This document shows, piece by piece, positions 26,501 to 35,014 of a stretch of DNA of 64,000 nucleotides. Below the pieces are notes generated by a model. It did no database searches. It was not told the DNA's origin and was given only the letters and a program-made list of their open reading frames with translations. This DNA is from Belliella pelovolcani (GTDB taxonomy: Bacteria > Bacteroidota > Bacteroidia > Cytophagales > Cyclobacteriaceae): assembly GCF_900156785.1 (NCBI RefSeq), contig NZ_FTOP01000007.1:154917-218916 (forward strand), in the 5' to 3' direction. The number at the start of each line of letters is the position of its first letter. Positions within the stretch are counted from its first letter, which is position 1. The translations under genes were made by a program, and so were the position numbers.

Positions 26501-29500
26501 TTAGAAAGTGATATTGACACCGGCGATGAATGTTCTGGCTCTAGGGTAAGCAGAGTAGTCTACTCCAGGAGTCATAGGTGTTCTCCTTCTGGTATTTACT
26601 TCTGGGTCGTATCCAGTGTAATTGGTAAATATGGCCAGGTTATTACCTGTAGCATAGAACCTCATTCTTTGAATCTTGTACTGCTGAAGTAGTCTTGTAG
26701 GCAGCGTGTATCCCAAAGTCACATTGTTGATTCTCAAAAATGAGCCATCTTCTACGGCCCAAGAATGCATGTAGAATGATGAGGCAGAAGTCAATGGTGT
26801 CCAGATTTTAGCATCTGCATTGAGCGCAGCCAATTCAGTAGGATCTGTCACGACTTGACCAGCTGAATTCACATTGGTGAATCTATCATTCATGATGGCA
26901 AGCAAGTTGGAATTTGGTGTGTATCCAGAGGAGAATTCAAGCTTATTGGCATTTAAGATATCATTGCCTAAGACAAAATTCATGAAGATACTCGCATCGA
27001 AGTTTTTATAAGTAAACTGCTGATTCAATCCACCAAAAAACTTTGGAGTAGCATTACCGATTGCTGTTCTGTCATTGTCATCTACTACCCCATCACCATT
27101 GAGATCTTTGAATTTCAAGGTGCCTGGTCTCGGCACGACAGAAGTGATTCCTCTATTATCAGGCACGCCATCTCTCAGGATGTACTGTCCATCCACGAAG
27201 TCAAAATCAGAAATCTGATAGAAACCATCTGTCACCAATCCCCACATAGTACCTACAGGCTTACCTACTTGGATGGCATAATCAAATGGCACATTGCCCC
27301 CTGCCCATCCTGAAGGAACTAAAAACTGTGACTGATCACCAAGGCTTTCTACCCTGTTGATATTATGGGAAATATTGAAGCTAGCAGTCCAATTGAAGTC
27401 TTTCTTATTGACTACTGCACCAGAAAGCTGGATTTCAACCCCTCTATTGGATGTTTCACCCACATTTTGGATCTGAACCGTATAGCCTGATGTGGATGGG
27501 ACAGGCACTTCTACCAACAAATCTCTCGTATTATTGATGTATGCATCGATTGAGAATTGTACTCTACCTCCCCAGAAACCTGCATCCAAACCAATGTTTT
27601 TGGCGACAGTAGTCTCCCAGATCAAGTTTTCATTGGCAAGAGAAAGTGGAGAGAAGCCCACATCTACTTGATTATTGAATCCATAGAAAGCATTTGGCCC
27701 AAACTGGGTCAAGTACAAGAAATTATCGATTCTATTATTTCCAGACTCTCCATAAGAAGCTCTAATTTTCAAATCAGAGATTGTGTTAGATATCCCTGTC
27801 ATAAATGATTCATCAGAAATTCTGTAGGCTCCTGATAGAGAAGGAAAATAACCCCATTTTCTACCTGGGGCAAATTTGGAAGAACCATCTGCTCGCATAG
27901 TAGCCGCAAACAAAAACTTGTCCCCATAGGCATAATTCACCCTCCCAAAAAAGGAAACAAGCCTTGACTCTTGTACATTGGAGGTGGGGATCTGAGGTGT
28001 ACCGAGAGCCAAGTTGCCAAGTGCCCTTTCAGCAGTGATTCCTATTGGGAAGAATCTTGACTCCAAGTAATCTATGCGAAATTCTTCCTCAAAGATCTCA
28101 TGACCAAGTAGCAGGTCTATTTTGTTTTTCTCAGTGAATGCCGTCTTCATTTTGGCTGTGCTGAAAGTGAAGACATTGGAATTGTTTAGAATTCTTCTTT
28201 CATTTCTTCTGATAGAAGCGATCGGCTGACCTGAGCCTACTTGTCTTGCTGGGCCAGTGATTGTATCATTGAATGCGTAGTCTTTGATGTCTGAGAAATC
28301 AATCCCCAGAGTAGTTCTGAAAGAAAAATGATCGTTGAACTTGTAATTGACACTACCATTGAAATTGGTCACACTTTGCTTACGCTGTCTGTATTCAGCA
28401 TCTGTCAACAAGATCGGGTTGATCAATGCTAGAGAGTTGGCGTTAGTTTCATCAGCATAATCTGGGTCAAAAGCTGTGACATCAGTACCCTCCATCAACA
28501 GTGGTCTATATTTGACGGCATGCCTCAGTCTATTAGTAGATGAAGAACCTTCAGAAGCAGTACCAGCGCCATTGACTGTGGTACTGTTGTGGCGGACATT
28601 AAATCCTACCGATAATTTTTCGTTGACTTTGTGATCAAATTTGAAGTTGAGCAATTTTCTGTCAAAATCAGAAGCAAGCATAACTCCTTCCTCGGTATTG
28701 GAGGTAACTGATAGGTTGTACTTGGTAGCGGCAGTTCCCCCTGCGACACTGAGGTTATGTGTTTGCATGATGGCATTTCTTCCAAAGATTTCATCTTGCC
28801 AGTCTACAAAAGGAACTTGTCTGTAATTTTCTATATCACCAAAGTTCCCATAGGTATTGAGGAAGTTGTTTCTTTCCTGCTCAGAACCTCTGGATCTTTC
28901 GTGTTGATACCTTACAAATTCATAAGGATTCATTACATCAAGCTTTCTAGCCAATTGCTTGACACCACCGAAGCCATTGTATGAAACTGTTGTTTTCATT
29001 TCGGTACCGCCTTTGGTAGTAATGATCACTACCCCATTGGCGCCTCTAGCTCCATAGATTGCTGTTGCAGAGGCATCTTTGAGTACATCTATAGACTCAA
29101 TATCTTGAGGAGACAATACAGAGAGGGCATTTTCTACCTGTACTCCATCTACTACATAAAGTGGAGAGTTATCCTGGGTGATGGAGCCACCACCTCTGAC
29201 TCTGATCTGCACTTCGGCATTAGGGGAACCCTCTGATCCAGTCACCTGCACCCCGGCTAATCGGCCTGCTAAAGCTTCTGCCGCTGAATTGATAGGGATA
29301 TCTGCAAGTTGCTTGGCATTGACAGATGAGACAGAACTGGTCAGGTCCCTCCTCTCAATAGAAGCATAGCCTACTACCACATATTCATCAAGCTGAGCGA
29401 TATCCTCTTTCAAGTTCACATCAATCACCGATTGATTGCCGACTTGAATTTCCCTGCTCACCATGCCTATAAAAGAAAAAATCAAGGTGGCATTTGCAGG

Positions 29501-29719
29501 TACTTCGATGGTATACTTTCCATCAATATCTGCAGCTACTCCAATGCTTGTACCTTTGACTAAAATAGACGCACCGGGAATGGGCTCACCCTTTTCGTCG
29601 GCTACCGTTCCTCTTACTACTGATCCTTGGGCCCATACAGTAACTGCCGTGCAAAACGATAGCATGATGACCAAGAACAACTTCCGGAATTTACCCGGAT
29701 TTTTTAGCGTAATGTTCAT
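26501..29719 (-). CDS. SusC/RagA-family TonB-dependent transporter of the pectin locus
   Basis: 1072 residues with a signal peptide ending at VWAQGS. A regulatory-like beta domain (about 30-115) contains GTVADEKGEPIPGASILVKG. The plug has YVVVGYASIERRD and the SusC signature YVVDGVQVEN, and a barrel follows. It starts the operon susC-susD-DUF4957-PL1-PL1 and imports pectin oligosaccharides across the outer membrane. Two LacI-type operators lie about 200 and 360 bases upstream of its start. Confidence 0.95.
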   Translation of the reverse strand: MNITLKNPGKFRKLFLVIMLSFCTAVTVWAQGSVVRGTVADEKGEPIPGASILVKGTSIGVAADIDGKYTIEVPANATLIFSFIGMVSREIQVGNQSVIDVNLKEDIAQLDEYVVVGYASIERRDLTSSVSSVNAKQLADIPINSAAEALAGRLAGVQVTGSEGSPNAEVQIRVRGGGSITQDNSPLYVVDGVQVENALSVLSPQDIESIDVLKDASATAIYGARGANGVVIITTKGGTEMKTTVSYNGFGGVKQLARKLDVMNPYEFVRYQHERSRGSEQERNNFLNTYGNFGDIENYRQVPFVDWQDEIFGRNAIMQTHNLSVAGGTAATKYNLSVTSNTEEGVMLASDFDRKLLNFKFDHKVNEKLSVGFNVRHNSTTVNGAGTASEGSSSTNRLRHAVKYRPLLMEGTDVTAFDPDYADETNANSLALINPILLTDAEYRQRKQSVTNFNGSVNYKFNDHFSFRTTLGIDFSDIKDYAFNDTITGPARQVGSGQPIASIRRNERRILNNSNVFTFSTAKMKTAFTEKNKIDLLLGHEIFEEEFRIDYLESRFFPIGITAERALGNLALGTPQIPTSNVQESRLVSFFGRVNYAYGDKFLFAATMRADGSSKFAPGRKWGYFPSLSGAYRISDESFMTGISNTISDLKIRASYGESGNNRIDNFLYLTQFGPNAFYGFNNQVDVGFSPLSLANENLIWETTVAKNIGLDAGFWGGRVQFSIDAYINNTRDLLVEVPVPSTSGYTVQIQNVGETSNRGVEIQLSGAVVNKKDFNWTASFNISHNINRVESLGDQSQFLVPSGWAGGNVPFDYAIQVGKPVGTMWGLVTDGFYQISDFDFVDGQYILRDGVPDNRGITSVVPRPGTLKFKDLNGDGVVDDNDRTAIGNATPKFFGGLNQQFTYKNFDASIFMNFVLGNDILNANKLEFSSGYTPNSNLLAIMNDRFTNVNSAGQVVTDPTELAALNADAKIWTPLTSASSFYMHSWAVEDGSFLRINNVTLGYTLPTRLLQQYKIQRMRFYATGNNLAIFTNYTGYDPEVNTRRRTPMTPGVDYSAYPRARTFIAGVNITF

Positions 29720-29914
29720 TTCAATAAGATATAGGGTTAATTGTTAGATTTGATTCTTTGGTATTTTGTCCATTTCCGAGTGATCGGCAGGTCAAGGAAT
29801 AAAGCTATCCGCTATGAATGGAGAAAGGTAAATAAAAAGCAAGATTCATCTGTATTACTAGGGTTTATTGTTATTGAATTATGTCATGCTTAATGCAAAT
29901 ATTAAGCATCATTT

Positions 29915-29930
29915 GCGCAATCGATTGCAT
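29915..29930. promoter_or_regulatory. LacI-type operator upstream of susC, proximal
   Basis: GCGCAATCGATTGCAT, sharing the core GCAATCGATTGC with the kdgK-uxaA site. The centre is about 203 bases before the susC start codon. Confidence 0.75.
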
Positions 29931-30079
29931 ATTAAGAATAAATATTTTTTACCACAAGATATTTTTAAAAAAATATTACATAACGGTATTAAAAACATGT
30001 ATAACAACTATTTAGCTCACAAAATTTGGGAAAAGAGTCCAGTATTATAAATTTATAATTCGTCAAAAAAAATTTTTAT

Positions 30080-30095
30080 GCGCAATCGTTAGCAT
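30080..30095. promoter_or_regulatory. LacI-type operator upstream of susC, distal
   Basis: GCGCAATCGTTAGCAT: the left half is perfect and the right half has two changes. It is centred 165 bases from the proximal site, which would suit cooperative binding or looping. It lies just after the terminator of the acetylesterase gene. Confidence 0.6.
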
Positions 30096-30096
30096 T

Positions 30097-30121
30097 AAAA
30101 AAGAGCTTTTACAAAGACTCT
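30097..30121 (-). terminator. Terminator of the 36.3-30.1 kb pectin operon
   Basis: On the minus strand AGAG-t-CTTT pairs with AAAGCTCT over a short GTA loop, with one bulged T, and is followed by TTTTTT. It lies directly after the acetylesterase stop codon. Confidence 0.65.
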
Positions 30122-30124
30122 ATT

Positions 30125-30868
30125 TTAGTTTTTGAAAAATTTGGCTAATTCAGGGAGTTTGAGCTTCATTTCCTCTACCACTAAATCACAAATTCTAAAA
30201 GCTCCAGTAGGCGAAAAGTGCGTATTATCTACAATACCTTCTGGAAATCTATCGTATTGACCAGGTGTTAAATGCATAAAGAGCTCCTTAGACTTTTCCT
30301 CTCCCCAATCCATGATAAGCGTTCGACTTCTTGCATTCAAATCCAAAAGTGTCACTTGCTTCAATACTGCTACTTCTTTGACCTTCTCTGTATAGCTGAG
30401 GTGCGTATCTTTCAAGTTCCCCTGCTCGTCAAAACTCCTTCGAGAGAGTGGTGTAGCTAGTACTGGAATTGCACCTTTGGCACTAGCTTCCTCCACGTAC
30501 CTGATCAAATTTTGCTTGTAGTCTTCAGGTGAGGCATAGCGATTAGGGTCGTCTATTTTCTGATCATTGTGTCCAAATTGGATGATCACATAATCTCCTG
30601 GCTTCAACTCAGACATGACAACACCCCATCTGCCTTCTTCACGGAAATTCTTGGTGCTTCTGCCATTCACCGCATGATTGAATACGTCCACTCCATGCTT
30701 GAGGTATAGCGGAAAAATCTGACCCCAACCCTTTTCAGGATTGCCTGGTGTATAGGACTTATCTGCCATGGTCGAATCCCCCACCATAAAGATTCTTATG
30801 TTTGATTGTTGGCTTTGTTGGACAGATAGCATCATAATTAGTATGATGATAAGGGAAGAAATTTTCAT
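30125..30868 (-). CDS. Rhamnogalacturonan acetylesterase-like SGNH hydrolase (CE12 family)
   Basis: 247 residues with a signal peptide (MKISSLIIILIMML). Block I is VGDSTMADK with the nucleophile Ser32, block III is FGHNDQK and the catalytic Asp-His pair is in DNTHFSPTGA. This order and the VNGRSTKNF segment are typical of rhamnogalacturonan acetylesterases of family CE12, which remove acetyl groups from pectin backbones. It is the last gene of the DUF4861-GH105-CE8-GH28-CE12 run. Deacetylation would expose the chain to the lyases and to GH28. Confidence 0.9.
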   Translation of the reverse strand: MKISSLIIILIMMLSVQQSQQSNIRIFMVGDSTMADKSYTPGNPEKGWGQIFPLYLKHGVDVFNHAVNGRSTKNFREEGRWGVVMSELKPGDYVIIQFGHNDQKIDDPNRYASPEDYKQNLIRYVEEASAKGAIPVLATPLSRRSFDEQGNLKDTHLSYTEKVKEVAVLKQVTLLDLNARSRTLIMDWGEEKSKELFMHLTPGQYDRFPEGIVDNTHFSPTGAFRICDLVVEEMKLKLPELAKFFKN

Positions 30869-30955
30869 TTTGGTAGGATTTAATTCTAAAAAGAAATCAC
30901 TGACTACACCTTGATTCTGTACAGTATGCTTTGAATAATACTTAAGCTCAGTTAT

Positions 30956-32659
30956 TTAGTTTATTCTAATGGCATCTGCTTTGACATCTGAACTAACTTT
31001 CAAATCTTCTTTCCGCTTGATGCCCGCTTGACTCATGTCAATAGCATGAGACAGAGCACCGGAAACCCAAAACGCTGCGCCCTCTTGAACTTTGTAATCA
31101 AATGCTGAAACCTGAACATTTTTGCTATTATATAAAGTCAAAGCAGCACCTATGGTCGGAATCACTTTTACATTTTTCAAAATCAATCCATCCGTATCTA
31201 CGGCAATTATCCCTTTGTTTGCCTCCAAGACTGAATTTTCCAAAGTCACATTCTGAAGATTCATCTCTGGTAAGCCTTGAAAATTTGCCGCAACACCACT
31301 TCCTGTTGCGGTGATGTTTTTCATATAAATGTTTCTAAATGCAGGGGTGCGTTCATCTACCGGGACTAGCATTTCATTTCTTGCTTCATTTTCCGCACTT
31401 TGATCTGCTTCCAAGACAGGAGAATTACCACCATAGAAAAGGTTGAAATTGATCACATCTGTGGGAATATTGATCATATCAATCGCTGAAATGTAGATAT
31501 TTTCAACTACGCCACCACGACCTCTGGTACTTTTGAACCTCAACCCTACATCAGTACCCATAAAAGTGCATTGAGATATATGTACATTTCTCACTCCTCC
31601 TGACATCTCGCTTCCTATCACGAAGCCTCCATGACCATGATAGACGATGTTGTTCTTTACAACCACATTTTCTGTGGGCATACCTCTATCTCTTCCATCT
31701 TGATCCTTGCCAGATTTGAAGCAGATCGCATCGTCACCCACATCGAAAATATTATTGTAAATCAATACATTCTTACAAGATTCAAGGTCCAAGCCATCCC
31801 CGTTCTGAGAATACCAAGGATTTCTTACATTGAGGTTGCGGATGATAATATCCTCACTCATCAGCGGATGGATGTTCCATGCTGGAGAGTTTTGAAAAGT
31901 AGGCCCATCGAGTAAGATGCGCTTGCTGTTCTTGATACTTACAAGTACCGGGCGGAGAAAATCTTTCACCGACTCCAACTCACTTGGATCTATCAGATCA
32001 GGAACATTGAAATTAGAGCTCGCTTGAAATCCTTTGAGAGAAGACTCGGAAGGAAACCAAATATCCTCTTTATCATTGAGTAGTCCGCCAGTTGCCAAGA
32101 GACTTTTCCATTGGGCACCAGTCATTTTACTTTTTTTCACAGGTCTCCATGCATCTCCATTTCCATCAATAGTACCCGAACCTGTAATGGCGATATTTTC
32201 TACTCCATCAGCATAGATGGGAGATATGCATCTGACAGTATTCAAACCCTCAAAACTAGTCTCAATCAAGGGGTAATCATCAAAATCCTTGCTGAACAAA
32301 ACCAACGCACCAGCTTCCAGATGCAAATTGACATTGCTTTTAAAAATAATAGGACCAGTCAGCCACATCCCTCTAGGCACCAAAATCATCCCCCCTCCCT
32401 GCTCGGAGACATTTTCCATTGCTTGAGCAAATGCTGCTGTATTTTTTGTAATTCCATCAGATACTGCTCCAAAATCCTTGATATTGACAGCAAGGTCTGG
32501 AAAGCTTGTTTCCTTTACTTTTGGCATCTCAAACTCCACATTGTCATAGATGCTATTACTGTCGATTATCCCAGAAGCAATTTGCTGCGATACCACAGGC
32601 GGAGTGCAATTGACCATCACAATAAGTGCTGCTAGCAGGAAGTTATGTATTTTATTCAT
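30956..32659 (-). CDS. Polygalacturonase-like glycoside hydrolase, GH28 family
   Basis: 567 residues. The signal is hydrophobic with a possible lipobox (VNC, Cys18). The pectin-lyase-like fold opens with NIKDFGAVSDGITKNT. GH28 active-site blocks are in order: NGDGLD (286-291), GDD (308-310), GHGG (342-345) and RFK (374-376), the counterparts of the NTD, DD, GHG and RIK motifs. The enzyme hydrolyses alpha-1,4-galacturonosyl bonds. It is longer than plant and fungal enzymes and may be exo-acting, which is inference. Saturated galacturonate released here feeds UxaC. Confidence 0.92.
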   Translation of the reverse strand: MNKIHNFLLAALIVMVNCTPPVVSQQIASGIIDSNSIYDNVEFEMPKVKETSFPDLAVNIKDFGAVSDGITKNTAAFAQAMENVSEQGGGMILVPRGMWLTGPIIFKSNVNLHLEAGALVLFSKDFDDYPLIETSFEGLNTVRCISPIYADGVENIAITGSGTIDGNGDAWRPVKKSKMTGAQWKSLLATGGLLNDKEDIWFPSESSLKGFQASSNFNVPDLIDPSELESVKDFLRPVLVSIKNSKRILLDGPTFQNSPAWNIHPLMSEDIIIRNLNVRNPWYSQNGDGLDLESCKNVLIYNNIFDVGDDAICFKSGKDQDGRDRGMPTENVVVKNNIVYHGHGGFVIGSEMSGGVRNVHISQCTFMGTDVGLRFKSTRGRGGVVENIYISAIDMINIPTDVINFNLFYGGNSPVLEADQSAENEARNEMLVPVDERTPAFRNIYMKNITATGSGVAANFQGLPEMNLQNVTLENSVLEANKGIIAVDTDGLILKNVKVIPTIGAALTLYNSKNVQVSAFDYKVQEGAAFWVSGALSHAIDMSQAGIKRKEDLKVSSDVKADAIRIN

Positions 32660-32718
32660 AGGGTTTATTGGTTGCGTTTCAATTTGAATTTACAATGAAA
32701 TATTATTGGTCTTAGTAA

Positions 32719-33723
32719 TTAGTTTTTGTGATGAGCTGATGGCCAAAGTTTATTGGCTAGGTTAGCACCAGGAATCCAGTTATCGTTGCCTGCGAGAATT
32801 GCAGAAATGGAAAAGGTCGATAATGCGTTTTGATCTAATTGCTTAGACCAAGCAACTCTAGCAGAGGGATCAGCACCTGGACCCGTGGATTTGAATTCTC
32901 CATAAAAGGCAGTCTTCTCCGCCTCAGGCTTATTCCAATTGTGCCAGCCTTCTGGTCTGATATGAGCTCCCATTTCTGTATTGATGAAGACTGTCTTGGC
33001 GTGAATTCTCCAAGGTCTACCCAAGTACACCTTGTGCTCGGGTGCATCTCCCGTCAACTTACAATTGACAAAGACAAAACCATAATCCACTTCCTCAAGT
33101 GTGGAAGCAGCGGTGATGTATTGACCTCCAGCTTTGGAGTAGATTTCACAATCCTCAAATACCGCTGTAGCCCAGCCAAAAATAAAATCCGTGGTTCCTT
33201 CGATATAGCAATCTTTATAGTATTGTCTGCTCATTTCCCCATGAGCATAGAGCGTATCTTGAAATCCTACAAACCTACAATGCTCGAAATACGCCCTATC
33301 ACCAGTCACCCTGATGGCTACTGCTTGCCCTACAGGCCCAGCTGAATTCTGAAACGTGACATGCTTTGCTGTAAAATCATCTCCGAAAACAAAAAAGCTA
33401 CTTGACCCTGTAGTACCCATCTCTTCTCCAAATCGATTGAGCTTAGAGGCATAATCATCAAATGTCAAAATAGTACTCAAAGCATCCTCCCCTATCAAGA
33501 CAACTTTGGTCTTTGAGGTAGGTAAGATGATTTTTTCTTTGTAAACACCTGATTTGACAAAGATCACAGTTGGTGAGTCTCTAAAATCAGGAACAGCCAT
33601 GATAGCCTCTTGGACCGTCAAGAAGTCTGCTGATCCATCCTGAGAAACGACAAAGTCATATTGCTCAGCAAATACAGCTTGCCAGAATGCAAAAATCGCT
33701 ATGATGAGAATCAGTTGCTTCAC
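32719..33723 (-). CDS. Pectin methylesterase, CE8 family
   Basis: 334 residues, with an SPI signal peptide (MKQLILIIAIFAF...VFAEQ). CE8 signatures are GQAVAIRV, QDTLYAHG (catalytic Asp156), DFIFGWATAVFEDCEI (Asp179) and YLGRPWR (Arg236). It removes methyl groups from homogalacturonan, making it accessible to pectate lyases. The start codon is GTG and overlaps the upstream GH105 stop in a GTGA junction, so translation is probably coupled. There is no lipobox or T9SS domain, so it is probably periplasmic. Confidence 0.93.
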   Translation of the reverse strand: MKQLILIIAIFAFWQAVFAEQYDFVVSQDGSADFLTVQEAIMAVPDFRDSPTVIFVKSGVYKEKIILPTSKTKVVLIGEDALSTILTFDDYASKLNRFGEEMGTTGSSSFFVFGDDFTAKHVTFQNSAGPVGQAVAIRVTGDRAYFEHCRFVGFQDTLYAHGEMSRQYYKDCYIEGTTDFIFGWATAVFEDCEIYSKAGGQYITAASTLEEVDYGFVFVNCKLTGDAPEHKVYLGRPWRIHAKTVFINTEMGAHIRPEGWHNWNKPEAEKTAFYGEFKSTGPGADPSARVAWSKQLDQNALSTFSISAILAGNDNWIPGANLANKLWPSAHHKN

Positions 33724-34916
33724 CTTTCCATATTTTCATAGATCAAAGCAGCCAAAATAAATGGCCCAACCCCTTTGGGATCGTTATCTCTGATAACTTC
33801 ATTGATATAATATTCATAAGAACCATCTCGGTACGGATTGCCACCCAAGCCAGCCACTCCACAAATCTGTGTAAGAGAAACTCCTCCATCTTCATCTTCC
33901 CTAATGAATTCCTTCAATATGCCTTTATAGGCTTTGATGCCAGCATTGCGAAACTCTTCATTCAAATAGCCCTTTTGAGCACCTTTGAGTAAGAAATAGG
34001 CAAACATACTCGTCGCTGAAGCTTCTAGATAATTTCCTGCTCGATCACCTTGATCTATGACTTGATACCAAGTACCCGAATCATGCTGATACTTGACGAT
34101 CCCTTGGGCAAGTTTCTGAACTATGGCGAGTACTTCTCCCCTCTTCGGATGGTCTTGCGGTAAGTAATCTAACACATCCACCAGAGCCATTCCAAACCAA
34201 CCAATACTTCTCCCCCAGTAATTGGAGGACAGTCCTGTTTCGGGATCAGCCCAGCGCTCAGATTTACTTTCATCATAAGCATGGTGATAGAGCCCTGTTT
34301 CAGTACTGTAAGCATATTTGTCCATGACCAAGATTTGGTTGACTACATCATCAAAAAGCGCGGGCTCCTCAAAAGTCGCTGCATACTGGGCTAGAAATGG
34401 CGAACCCATGTACAATCCATCAAGCCACATCTGATGTGGATACACCTTTTTGTGCCAAAAGCCACCTTCAGAGTTTCGAGGGTGCTCCCTCATCTGATCT
34501 CTGAGCTCTTCTATAGCGAGGCGAAGTTTTGGTTCCTTGTTTTCATTGTAGACATCTATCAAAAATTTGCCGCCATTGACCCTGTCGATGTTGTAATCTG
34601 ATTTTTTGTAGGTGAGAATTTGACCCTGATCATCGATCATGAAATCAATGAAATTCCTGATATAATCATCATACTGCTGATCACCAGTCTCCTTCCATAC
34701 CCTGTGCATGGCCATCATCACCAATCCATGGGTATATTCCCATTTGGGTTTTTGGTTGAAATCCAAAGTCCATCCTTCTGGATTTCTCTTGATCTCGGAA
34801 GTCGCCATCCAAGAAGCATAACTTTGGTCGATTTTCGAATCTGCAATCGATTGAGCTTGACAAGCTGATAAGCCACTTATGATCAGCAAGCACAAAAAGA
34901 GGTTATGTGTTTTCAT
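33720..34916 (-). CDS. Unsaturated rhamnogalacturonyl/galacturonyl hydrolase, GH105 family
   Basis: 398 residues from Met at 34916, where a lipoprotein signal begins (MKTHNLFLCLLIISGLSAC). The in-frame ATG at 34934 would add only six residues. The (alpha/alpha)6-barrel features are MWLDGLYMGSPF with the catalytic Asp, HHAYDESKSERWADPETGLSSN and YWGRSIGWFGMAL. GH105 enzymes release the unsaturated uronate from the non-reducing end of lyase products, giving 5-keto-4-deoxyuronate for KduI. An operator-like sequence lies inside the signal-peptide codons at 34841-34856. Confidence 0.9.
   Translation of the reverse strand: MKTHNLFLCLLIISGLSACQAQSIADSKIDQSYASWMATSEIKRNPEGWTLDFNQKPKWEYTHGLVMMAMHRVWKETGDQQYDDYIRNFIDFMIDDQGQILTYKKSDYNIDRVNGGKFLIDVYNENKEPKLRLAIEELRDQMREHPRNSEGGFWHKKVYPHQMWLDGLYMGSPFLAQYAATFEEPALFDDVVNQILVMDKYAYSTETGLYHHAYDESKSERWADPETGLSSNYWGRSIGWFGMALVDVLDYLPQDHPKRGEVLAIVQKLAQGIVKYQHDSGTWYQVIDQGDRAGNYLEASATSMFAYFLLKGAQKGYLNEEFRNAGIKAYKGILKEFIREDEDGGVSLTQICGVAGLGGNPYRDGSYEYYINEVIRDNDPKGVGPFILAALIYENMER
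34841..34856. promoter_or_regulatory. Possible intragenic LacI-type operator in the GH105 gene
   Basis: CTGCAATCGATTGAGC contains the 11-base core GCAATCGATTG shared with the intergenic sites. It lies within codons 21-26 of GH105. It may be chance, since the codons for Gln-Ser-Ile-Ala-Asp explain it. Confidence 0.3.
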
Positions 34917-35014
34917 TTTGGGTTTTTGATTCAATTCAGAAGTTTGGGAAGGGTACTTACCGCCTCCCCATCCTACCGAATCCTAAGAGCAATATAGAAT
35001 AGGTATTAGGTAGG

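Larger units (their letters stand above)
29720..30124. promoter_or_regulatory. Control region of the pectin susC operon
   Basis: A 405-base, very AT-rich region with no gene. It contains two operator-like palindromes (29915-29930 and 30080-30095) and a terminator for the neighbouring acetylesterase. A 60-codon frame inside it is an AT-rich artefact. No exact TAnnTTTG element facing susC was found. Confidence 0.6.

Noticed and set aside
29868..30050. 60-codon frame upstream of the pectin susC
   Set aside because: Product of AT-rich DNA (Asn, Lys, Leu, Tyr), and it crosses an operator site.
30869..30955. Separate operator upstream of the CE12 gene
   Set aside because: No GCAATCGATTGC-like palindrome was found in this spacer or in the spacer at 32660-32718, so these genes are probably read from the promoter near 36260.
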